A stretch of 64,000 nt of DNA from Rutstroemia sp. NJR-2017a BVV2 (taxonomy: Eukaryota; Ascomycota; Leotiomycetes; Helotiales; Rutstroemiaceae). The stretch is from positions 62,001 through 126,000 of the forward strand of contig NJPS01000076.1 in NCBI GenBank assembly GCA_002946415.1. The letters run 5' to 3'. Positions 22,915 to 32,937 of this stretch are shown one piece after another (position 1 is the stretch's first letter; every line of letters begins with the position of its first letter). Below the pieces are notes generated by a model that was not told the origin of the DNA, ran no database searches, and was given only the letters and a program-made list of their open reading frames with translations. The position numbers and the translations under genes were made by a program.

Positions 22915-23989
22915 ACGTGCCACCTACGGTAATGTGGTAGGACAGAATTTCACGTGGGCAGTATCTAGGGTTTTGACGATACCAAGATCTATACCATGAA
23001 TTTCCATGACTTTAATGTAAGTAAAAACCTCGAACCTGCATTGCTCACTGCTTTGTAACTTACATGTCTGTCTACTGATTGGATATTAATCATCGGCCGT
23101 CGCTTACTGTGAACCCAAAAGTAACGCCACTCCTCGGGACTGACAATTGCCGGTCTATATTACATAGTGCACACCTACATAAAGTATTCCGTAGGAGGTG
23201 TCAGCGAGGGCCAACAATTATACTCCGCATCTGTCTACCCGGACCGAATTCTACCGATATAACATCCAGGGAACACGTTCAATCTCGCTTTGAGTTTCTG
23301 AAAAATGTAAATTGTACGTCAACTCCTATTTCCTGAAATGTAATTGTATGTCAAGTCTTCTTCTCACTTACGTATCCGTTTACTTAATAGGAAGCTCGAG
23401 AAATGTTTTATATATAGCTCAGGCCATGAAATTGGAGTTGTCCGGGTTGAAGTTAGGCCGAAGCTGCAAGCTCTTACATCTCTGGGATCTATGGGGAATT
23501 TTGGATGTCAGGTGTTGCTCTCGCTGTCTCGCTACAGCAATGTACGTAAGTTGTCCGCACAGCTCACAGGCTTACTTTTATATTAACCTCCAAAAATGTT
23601 TACTGCTGCAGCTCATACCATCCTGCATCGTAAGATACGTTACATAAGAATATCCAAGCAGCGATCTGGCAATGTTACAGGAAACAAATGATTGTGAGTT
23701 GCGAGTTGCGATTCAATTAGTTATTATCGCCCTATGGTAGATTCATATGGGTTAGAAGAGAAGCCGGTTGGAATCAGAGTCGTTATGGGGATTGAGTTTA
23801 CCCGGATACTCTACGAAGATGTTTACATCACCGCCTCTATAGAAAGGACGCACGCAGAATCCATATCTCATGTCTTAACTCCACACATTCGAAAGAGCCT
23901 CGAGTGTGGATCTGCCAAGCTTCCTCCCTTCCCACGATCATCCTTCGCGCCCCGTACCCCTCCCGTACCCCTTCCCGCACCCTGTACAA

Positions 23990-24116
23990 CTTTTCCGCAA
24001 TATATACCGAAGATCGAAGTTAACTAAGGTTACTCGCTATGTCAACTGCGCGATGTTGTTACTCAATGGATTCGTGTTGCTTTGGATATGATCTTATCTG
24101 ATCTACAGAACTTGAT
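23990..24116 (+). repeat. Dispersed direct repeat, copy B
   Basis: This is the partner of 19866-19985, about 4.1 kb away in the same orientation. The two copies bracket the small secreted protein gene. Confidence 0.6.
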
Positions 24117-26319
24117 TAGCCGTCTGTCGATGATCGAAGTCCCCGGCTTTTCTTCCAGCCTGCTTTCTACGCTATTCGACTATGTATGTAAATCTTACCG
24201 GGCCATTCGGACTTGGCTCATGTACAAGTCCAGTTTAATACTTGTATGGCCTCAAACAGAAGCGATCAGGTGGTATGATGTTGCATCGTGCTGTGTCTTC
24301 ACGAAACTCTTTTCCACGTATCCAGTCCTGCAGCTGATGGCTGGTCAAACTTTCGAATCATATCATACCATCTCTGCGGATTGTATGTCATGATCGCGAC
24401 GGAGCTGTGCGTTAAGCACTGCTCTTGGTCAGGGACGAAGTATGTTTGGGACAGCAGACCATGCTGGGGAGATCAACTTCGTGCTGGCGGATATCGCGGT
24501 CGAATGCTGAGCAGGGCGTATGATCTTGGATGCTCGCTCCCTGATTATTTTTGCTGCTCGAATCCAATCGATGGCTTGAAAAGCTATGTGGCCTGATGGT
24601 GGAGCTGCGACCTACCAGACCTACGGCATATGCGGAACTTCTCTGTTTTCATGTGTCTTTTCTGTTCAGCTCGAGAGTCGAAACTATACCCTTTCTTCTT
24701 CCATCTGACCCATCCACACCTGGATAATTAACAACATGTCGTCTCATACAGAAATCCCAGAGCACGAAAGTAAGTTGGGGGAGATAGTAGGCTCTTCGAA
24801 ATCTTGTCAACAGTAAAGGACGGTGATCAAGTTTGTGGAAAGCTCACAACAAGCCGTAAGAGTGGCCGCACAGTCTTCCACACGTAGAGGCGGAACTCTA
24901 AGCAGTTCTCATAGCAGCGCCTTCTTTTCCTCCAAACTTGGACACCAGGCCATATAACGCTGAAGCAAAATAGTGACGCTCAAGGTCCACGTCAAAGAAC
25001 AGCGAGAGGGAAGACTTAGACACCAGTCCAGTAAATCTACCACGGAACTTCACACCATTCTATCCCCGCTATCAGCGTCCGCCGTTGCGTGAACCACGAG
25101 AGCGATGCTGGATCTCAATGCAAAACTTAAGCACAACTGATTTCACAAACTAGAGAGCGTGTATTGATCTTTGAGTCTGCATATCTCGAAAAGACTGTCT
25201 GGACAGGCCGGAGCAGAAAGAACTTTGCATTCAGCGTAGCAGACTCGCAGTACACTTGCAAAGCAAGCAGAGAACGGCGAAGTGATTCCGACACGCTCTG
25301 AGGGGAGATCCTGCAATTATGGCTTGGGATTGCTCGTGTAAAGCGGATCGTTGGTGATCTCTGCCAAAGGGAAGTATCCCAGGTTGAGGTCTCTTTTATG
25401 GGTAGTTAGTTTCTCATTCTGTTCACAACAGTCCGTAGTCTCCTACCCAGGACTCAACGCAACGCTGATTGGAAATACCAGCATGCGTAGATGTGAACGG
25501 GATAGTAAGGCAGGAAAGGTTAGTATGTATGTGCGGGCGGGTGGTGGATGTGAAGGTATGATGAGACTATCTTTTCACCTCCGCTGCGATAGATTTGCGA
25601 CTCAATAACAACAACCGAGACCAAGCAGACGACTTAAAAGCTACTGCTGCACATTAACGTCCTATCACTCACACGAACCCAAAATCTCCAACCTCACTAT
25701 TCCAAACCAACGAACTTTCACCTTGCCCCCAACATCATCCAGACATTCATCCATATATCGTATAATCGAAGACCATCCTAAGGACGAAGAACCAATAGGC
25801 TTCCCCCAAACAACATATACCATACCAGTTCGCTATATCCCGTAAAAAGCGAATTCGCAGATCTTCCATCCAGATTTGCATGAAAAAGACTCTTTAACCC
25901 AACCTCTCTCCTCTAGCTTTCCACCACGGAAACGAAGCTGTACGAACTAGCAGATAGAAGAGAATCCCAATAAAATGCACCATAAGAAAGCACATCGTAC
26001 CGTATCATGCTACAAGCGGAGAGATAGATATATATTAGCATACAAAGTCTTACTTCCACTTCTACTTTGTGGCTGCGTATACCTTGCCGGAAAATTCCCG
26101 TTGCCCGACATCCTCCGAGTACAGCAAAAAGTAGCCGTTTGCGCAGCCATCAATGATATGACTGGCCTGACCAAGAAGATTCTAGAAAGGAATAGAAGAA
26201 TCGAGTAGTTAATCCAAGATAGTATAAAAGTGTGGCTCTCTTCTAGCTTATTATAGAATAAAATTATGGAGAAGATGATTTTCATTTATATAATAGCTGT
26301 TTCTCAAAGCAAGCTAACT

Positions 26320-26886
26320 TCATTCAAGCATATTAACATATAGACTATTTATTCCGATAATGAAAACCCTCCCAGATGGACATCCAATAGCAAGTGTCGA
26401 GCCGGTACACGAGATAGCAGAGGTTAAAGCCCGGAAGTCAGGTGGTAACCAAAGCAGGTTCTGGCTATTCCATAGAACCCAAGACCCACTGATACTTAAC
26501 CCTTTACAGTGACTTTCACTACTTATTTCTCCAGCAGGTATAGGCAAAGGAAGATTGGTGGTTCCATCTAACTTAAAACGGCCAAGATCTGTAATTAAGA
26601 TCGAGTTTGTAATATCAAATGATAAACTGCTGATATAGCCGTTGACTGCGAGCGTCTGCTGTAGTACGCCTGTAGATATATTCCAGATCTTAACTGTCTC
26701 GTCGTACGATGCCGACGCTAGCAACTTAGAGTCAGGCGAGAAGGCGACAGAGTTGACCTTGCTGCTATGCCCCTCGAGCGTCTGCTGCAGTATACCTGTA
26801 GCCGTAACCCAGACCTTAACTGTGTTGTCGTCCGATGCCGACGCTAGCAACTTCGAGTCAGGCGAGAAGACGACAGAGTTGACCCA
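26320..26886 (-). pseudogene. Displaced 3' part of the NACHT-WD40 gene
   Basis: Downstream of the MITE, the coding frame resumes with the rest of WD40 repeat 8 (WVNSVVFSPDSKLLASASDD), a complete repeat 9, then degenerate blade-like sequence (LWLPPDFRALTSAISCTG, IGCPSGRVFIIGI) and a stop at 26320. The exon part is 189 codons. It is in the same frame as the main gene once the element and one target copy are disregarded, which is why I call it the severed C-terminus rather than a separate gene. Confidence 0.85.
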
Positions 26887-26894
26887 GTCGCTAT
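26887..26894. repeat. Target-site duplication, left copy (GTCGCTAT)
   Basis: The eight bases GTCGCTAT directly precede the MITE and recur at 27249-27256 directly after it. Eight-base duplications are the hallmark of hAT-type insertion. Confidence 0.93.
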
Positions 26895-27248
26895 CAGTGA
26901 TGGGACTAGTATTTTCAGTATTTTGTATACGCCCCACTATAGTGATACGTATGGATTATTGAGGATATATTCCTGGTGATACGTATTAGATTCGATATCA
27001 CTAATACTGGCCGTATACTAATATACTGGAATGCAATACATTCCAGACCTTCCAAGAATTTGGACTTCCTAACTAGGCAATTGTGAAGCGAATCTGCAAG
27101 TCCTCAGGCAATTATTCTACATTCCATCCTAAATTCCGGTATTCTAGTATATCCCCAGTGGTATCAAATCTGATAATATGTACGTACGTATGTATTAGAA
27201 GGCCGATATCAGCCACCGTAATACGGCCGTACACTACTCCCATCACTG
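26895..27248. mobile_element. 354-bp hAT-like MITE inserted in the NLR WD40 exon
   Basis: The ends are inverted: CAGTGATGGGACTAG at the left and the complement of CAGTGATGGGAGTAG at the right (14 of 15 match). They begin with CAGNG, as in hAT elements. The interior is AT-rich with repeated TACGTA and CCGTA-type subterminal motifs and has no transposase. The insertion is flanked by the 8-bp duplication GTCGCTAT. It lies inside a WD40 repeat and brings an in-frame TGA immediately after its border on the minus strand. It is a non-autonomous element; an autonomous partner would be elsewhere in the genome. Confidence 0.93.
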
Positions 27249-30200
27249 GTCGCTATGCCCCTTAAGCGTCTGCTGCAGTATACCTGTAGCCGTAACCCAG
27301 ACCTTAACTGTCTTGTCGTCCGATGCCGACGCTAGCAACTTCGAGTCAGGCGAGAAGACGACAGAGTTGACCCAGTTGCTATGCCCCTCAAGCGTCTGCT
27401 GCAGTATACCTGTAGCCGTAACCCAGACCTTAACTGTCTTGTCGTCCGATGCCGACGCTAGCAACTTCGAGTCAGGCGAGAAGACGATAGAGTTGACCTT
27501 GCTGCTATGCCCCTCGAGCGTCTGTTGCAGTATACCTGTTGCCGTAACCCAGACCTTAACTGTGTTGTCGTCCGATGCCGACGCTAGCAACTTCGAGTCA
27601 GGCGAGAAGACGATAGAGTTGACCTTGCCGCTATGCCCCTCGAGCGTCTGCTGCAGTATACCTGTTGCCGTAACCCAGACCTTAACTGTATTGTCGCCCG
27701 ATGCCGACGCTAGCAACTTCGAGTCAGGCGAGAAGACGACAGAGTTGACCCAGTCGCTATGCCCCTCGAGCGTCTGCTGCAGTATACCTGTAGCTGTAAC
27801 CCAGACCTTAACTGTCTTGTCGTCCGATGCCGACGCTAGCAACTTCGAGTCAGGCGAGAAGACGACAGAGTTGACCCAGTTGCTATGCCCCTTAAGCGTC
27901 TGCTGTAGCATACCTGTAGCTGCGTCCCAGATCTTGACCGTCTTATCGCTCGACGCCGACGCCAGCAGCTTCGAGTCAGGCGAGAAGGCGATAGCCCTGA
28001 CCCCGGCGCTATGCCCCTCGAGCGTCTGCTGTAGCGTACCTGTAGCTGCGTCCCAGATCTTGACCGTCTCATCGCTCGACGCCGACGCCAGCAGCTTCGA
28101 GTCAGGCGAGAAGGCGACAGAGTTGACCGCGCTGCTGTGCCCCTCGAGCGTCTGCAAAACGGCATTCCATTCCAGATCTGTATTTGGCTCCTGTAAGATC
28201 CAATCAGGGATATAATTCTGGAATGTATTTCGAATGATGCTTTTCTTTGGAGCGAAGATAAGTGCAGAGGAGTAGAGCTGGAGGGGCGACAACTCGGCTA
28301 TAGAGTAGTAGCTAAGGATAAAGCGCTTTGCATCGTAAAGGAACATAGATATTTGGCTGCTATTTATCGGCTTAAAAATTATATTTAGTAAATACTTGCA
28401 CTTGAGATTAGTAAGTAACATACATCTATTATAGCCATCAAGCTATCTACCATCCCAATGCTTTCTCGTAGCCTTCCAATCAAGCTTAATGATTCAAGCC
28501 AGTGGAGAAAGTGATACTTGAGAAAATTGTGGACTTGGTCGCCATCGTATATACTACTTCCGCTTTCCTTCAAGTGGTATACCCAATACTGGCAAGCATA
28601 TTGCATTTCGGATGGTAGGTGAGAATCTATCCTTTGTTTATCAACATCTGCTCGTGACCTTTCTGGTGTCCGAAGATTGCAAATATCTTTCTTGAGATTT
28701 TCGCCTGTAGATAGGAGTTTAAGGCATCGGGTTGCTAACTTGTTATGGGTATCTTTCTCGTCGACCCAAAAGGGGTTCGTCTCGCGCTTCTCAGTATCAA
28801 CGAGAAAGTCCCGGAACGACAAATGAAGCAGTCGTATAGGGTGATCAGGACGAGAGGGGATGCTTAGAACGGAGTGGAGGAGATCTATTCTGCTATCGAC
28901 TGTACCTTCAGGGACTCCAAGGAGTCTATCGAGAGAAGTAGCGGAAAGAGGGCTAGCGAGAATGACAATCGATCCAACGACTTGCTGGAAGTCTTTTACT
29001 AGACCTTTTCTCTCCGAAATAGTAACTCCGACGAGGAGCTGGTCCAGGACTGGGAGATATGTTGTATCAAGTTTAGATGCTTGGCTTCTACTCTGATATT
29101 TCAGGACCTTAGCAAGCTGATCCTTCGGTTGGCCGTATTTTCGGTCATTGATGAACCGGCATATGGTTGTAGCAAAAATGAACAACGGGATAGCCATTTC
29201 GACTAAGCTTTGGACGGTTATGTGGCCTGGCCAATCTACGGGTAATTGCCGGTTTTGGGTGACTGTTTTGTTATAATCTTCTCGTATTGTTGCTAGTTCG
29301 TGTTCTAGGAATGAAGAGATGTCCTCCTTGACAATTGGCTCGGGAATTTGATGGAGAACCAATCTTTCATATTTACCTCTTATATCCTCAAAGCCGAGGC
29401 GAATCGGAAGCTCTGGCCTGCTTGTCAAAAAGAACTTGAGTTGTGCTGATGCTATATGCTTCACTTGTGAGAACAGGCGAATTACAGTTCTCACATCCTC
29501 TTCTCCGTCACACTCGTCAAGGGCATCAACCACAATCACTATGCTTGAAGACTTCTGAGGATCGGTTTGTATCTTTCCTAACGGTTGCAAGACAAGTGCG
29601 TCGAATTGTTGCTTCAAAGCCTTCCTAGAGATTCCCGGGTCAGCTTCGATCGTATTCTTGACGTGTGGCGCTAAGGAAGGTAGTTGTTGGACGAGCTGAG
29701 TAGCAATCGTTGCAAAAAACATTCCTGCGTGGCCACGGTCGCCTTCACCCCTCTTGAAGAAGAAGCTGGCGCCGAGCTCTCCCTTGTCGGCGAAGTTTTG
29801 GGCCACGGTGCGGGAGATTGTAGATTTGCCAGTGCCCGCCATACCATTTAGCCAGAATATACGTTCGCTGCCTCCACCGCCAGCCCAGCTATATATCTGC
29901 CGAAGAAGTTCCGCTCGTGTGCCTTGGTAGCATCGGGCATTGTGTTCTTCGTCGTGAGAGTCGAACGCGGCATTATCGGCAGACGGTAGTTTATCGAGTA
30001 CAATTTTTTGATGGATATTAAGAATTTGTACCCTATAGGCACCATTGTCAGCTTCTGCTATTTGAAATATGAACAAAATCACGTACTCTTGGTCGACTTG
30101 GAGACTGAAAGATATGTTGTCCTTGTAATGTCCGAGTTTCTCCGTGATTCTATCCACCTCGTTACTCTTGAGAGGCCATCTTAAGGCGCGTATCCCATAA

Positions 30201-30508
30201 CGACTCATTAATTTATTTGTTGTTCGAGGCTTGAGCTTTGCCTCCAGCTGGGCGAGCTGCTTCTGGCAGTCCTCGACTCCCTCACGCAAGCTCTGGGAAT
30301 CATGGAGTCCCACACCCTTTGGACCGTCGCACAGTGAATAGACCCTCTCAAGTATTGCTTTTAATCCTTGGGCCTCCCTTTGAAGGCGTTCGATATCGTC
30401 TCGAGCATTCTTGACATTGGCGTAGTACTCGGAGCACCGTGAGGCAACCTTTGCAGATAAATCGATAACTGCGATAACGCTTGCAGCAATTCCGAGAGCC
30501 TCTGCCAT
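27243..30508 (-). CDS. NACHT-WD40 STAND receptor (NLR), truncated by a MITE
   Basis: Exons 30087-30508, 28424-30032 and 27243-28370 join in frame to 1052 residues. Introns are 54 nt (GTACGT to TATAG, stopless) and 53 nt (GTATGT to TTAAG). Residues 1-120 are the fungal STAND N-terminal HeLo-like domain (MAEALGIAASVIAVIDLSAK). The NACHT has Walker A GMAGTGKST near residue 205 and Walker B VIVVDALDECDGEED near 305, then helical regions (HLSFRDFLVD, the typical linker). From about 715 there are seven complete 42-residue WD40 repeats (SPDSKLLASAS-DxTVK-W) and the start of an eighth, which ends in a stop at the MITE border. HET-D/HET-E-type proteins of this layout control non-self recognition and cell death. 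The current product would lack part of the propeller, so this may be a null or altered allele. Confidence 0.92.
27249..27256. repeat. Target-site duplication, right copy (GTCGCTAT)
   Basis: This is identical to 26887-26894 and adjoins the right end of the MITE. Confidence 0.93.
27257..28155 (-). repeat. 126-bp tandem WD40-coding repeats
   Basis: Seven tandem 126-bp units plus a partial one are nearly identical in DNA. For example GCCGACGCTAGCAACTTCGA recurs in most units. Variation clusters in codons just after GHS and just before TVK. Two further units lie beyond the MITE. Confidence 0.95.
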
Positions 30509-31692
30509 TGTTATTGCGATGAAGCAGACGAAGAGACCATACAGTAGATATATTTGTTCATACGGCTGAGGTTCGAGTTGGGACGAGGCTGCACATATAG
30601 CTGAGGACTAAGGTTAAATCTAAAAATAGACTTGGGTTCGTAATGCTCGGAATTCAAGCGACCAGATCTTTAGGATTAAGACAATTGCATTCCCAGCACC
30701 CTCAGAGCTGTCATAATGGCGACGCATCATTGGCGCTGGGTCTTCTCTTCTATCGAGCGTCATCCGCGAGCACGATGATGGAGTATAGAATGAGGGACCT
30801 TGCCATAATCTGCAAGAGCACAGTATGATATAGGCACACCAGGAGGTACGCCTTGCGTTAGGACTTAACTAGCTCTGTCCAGATTATCCTGCCATTACGA
30901 TGGTGATGTAGAAGGAGACTAGTGACGGCGCTCCAGTTGCCAGACACTAGCGTGCTGCCACCTGCCGATAGGACGTGACTACATCCTTGAATCGAGGCTA
31001 AGTAAAATATAGTGAGCCGGACGGACGTTAGCGATCTATCCATCAATCCATTTAGTAAGAGAAGAAGAAGATAGAGGGCCCTTAGGGCTTTAGAAAGAGT
31101 GTACAGAAATAAAGGATAGTACCTACAGTCAGTGATCGGATGGATGTTCTAGGAGAATTTCTTGCACACCGCAATGTCAATAAACGAACTCTTATAGTAC
31201 AAACATAAAAACTGTAATTATTAAAGTATCTAAGTAAAGTAGGTATATCCAACCCTCCATGCAATCATGCAAGCTCCCCTTTCTCTCTATCCAACCAACC
31301 AGCCACAACAAAAACTCCATCATAATGCTCAAAAATCTCTTTCAATTTTCCTTCATTTTATGTTCCTCTCTTCTTTGTCCGCCCCTAATATGCAAACGCA
31401 CCACCCCCCTCTATGACCCATGGGAATCGATCATCTCATCTCAGTATATCATGCAAACCAAACCCAAAATTCATACCCAAGAATCCAAAATAAAATCCAA
31501 TGCGAGCGAGCCTCCAAAAGCCAGCTAAGAAGGTATCTCACACCATCCGTTCATACATGTACATATGCGCATCCAATCCAAGCCATCAGGGTATCGTATC
31601 TCACAAATCATACCCACCCCACGCTAAATAAAAAACAAACAATACACAGGAAACGGGAATAAGGAAATCTCATAATGTAGAGAGAAACGCAT
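30509..31692. other. NLR promoter and Crh 3' flank
   Basis: The gap holds only short ORFs. I see no coherent gene; the part next to 31692 is the 3' side of the Crh gene. Confidence 0.45.
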
Positions 31693-32937
31693 CTACATCA
31701 CAAGATAACCAAGCCCCAGACCCAGCACCATGACCGAAAGATCAAGAATGCCGTATTGGTGTTTAGGTTTCAGCGCAGTGGCGTCCGAAGAAGAGCTCTG
31801 AGCCAGTGTTGCGGTCGTAGTTGCGCTGCCAGTTGCACTGCTGCTGTTACCAGTTGCGGCTGCGACGAGGCCGGAAAGGGTTGCGGTGCCGCTGGGGTTG
31901 TTGGATGAGGAGCCGGTGCCGGTGGGCTTAGCGGCAGTGGTGGCGAGGGTGGTGCTACCGGAGACGGTCTTGCTTGCGGAAGATGAAGATCCAGATGATG
32001 ATGAAGAGGAAGATCCGGATGACGAAGAAGGAGATTTGCTGCTGCCACCGCTGCAACCACCGCTGCTCTTGATGGATTGGTAGGAGCCGGTCAAGTCACC
32101 GTAGGTGTACTCGGTAGCGCATCCGTAGTCTTGGATGGTCACGTTCTTGACGTAGAAGGTGAATGGTCCCTTGGTGAAATCGGCTGCGCCTCCGGCCCAT
32201 TCACAGGTTCCTTGGGTCGAGGGGTTGGTTGTGGCGGCTGTGTCGGCACATCCAACCCAGCTTCCCATCTTGACTTTCATAGGGGTTTGGGGATAGTTCT
32301 TTCCGCCGAGAGCAAGCGCGTCGTCGTATTTAAGAGTGCGGACGGCGGCTCCGTCGATGTACCAGATGGTTCTCTCCGAGGTCCAGTCGATGGTGTAGTT
32401 ATGGAAGGTGTCGATAGGGGTGGCGACTGCGGGGTATTCAGCACGGTTGTAGGTTGTGGTGTTTCCCTTTCCGAAGAAGTTGTTCTCGACTTCATTGTTG
32501 TATGCTCCGAGCCATTCCCAATCAATCTCATCAAGATCATCCGACTCGAGGATGAAACTGCTGACGATACCGGTTCCTGGGGATGCGCGGGCCCATACCT
32601 CGATCGAACCGAAGAAGATGTACTTGGAGTTACTGATAGTTGGTGCATTGGTCTTGGTGCTAATAACGAACTGGGCACCTAGGGAGTTGTCGTAGGTAAG
32701 GGTTGTTCCATCGGCGAGTTCCCAGTTGTCGCTCTTTCCGGCAGTGAAGTCAGTCACTTGAAGACCGCCAAGAGCTGGGTCAGAAGGGCAGGCTAGAAAT
32801 ATGTTAGTTGGGCTGAACATAAGTTGGAATCAGTAGAACCTACTCTTCTCTGTTGGGTTGCAATCGGTGAAAGTTTGTGCATTTGCAAGTCCCGAAAGAA
32901 GGACAGCAGCAGAGGCTGAGAGTAATGAATAACGCAT
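31693..32937 (-). CDS. GH16 Crh-type GPI-anchored chitin-glucan transglycosylase
   Basis: Exon 32844-32937 (ATG at 32937) encodes a signal peptide ([20 protein letters not shown]). Intron 32793-32843 (GTAGGT to TTCTAG, 51 nt) joins it to exon 31693-32792, 397 residues in all. The catalytic motif DEIDWEWLG near residue 125 is the Crh form of the GH16 nucleophile/acid-base signature. [12 protein letters not shown], the [16 protein letters not shown] strand and [11 protein letters not shown] also fit the family. After the domain there is a Ser/Gly-rich linker of about 100 residues and a hydrophobic C-terminus ([17 protein letters not shown]), as for a GPI anchor. Crh enzymes link chitin to beta-1,6/1,3-glucan at the cell surface. 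It lacks the CBM18 found in some paralogues. Confidence 0.95.

Larger units (their letters stand above)
22112..26319. other. Gene-poor 4.2-kb region
   Basis: I found no supportable gene. It contains an inverted repeat (22710-22729 / 22893-22914), the second copy of a dispersed repeat (23990-24116), and a stretch starting at ATG 24735. That stretch has an excellent intron (GTAAGT to CAACAG) and a short coding-like continuation to about 24887, then becomes stop-ridden. The composition is AT-rich around 22740-23100 and 23590-23720. Confidence 0.4.

Noticed and set aside
27313..28215. 300-codon plus frame over the WD40 region
   Set aside because: It is the antisense shadow of the 126-bp WD40 repeats.
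32077..32682. 201-codon plus frame over the Crh gene
   Set aside because: It is antisense to the well-identified Crh exon.
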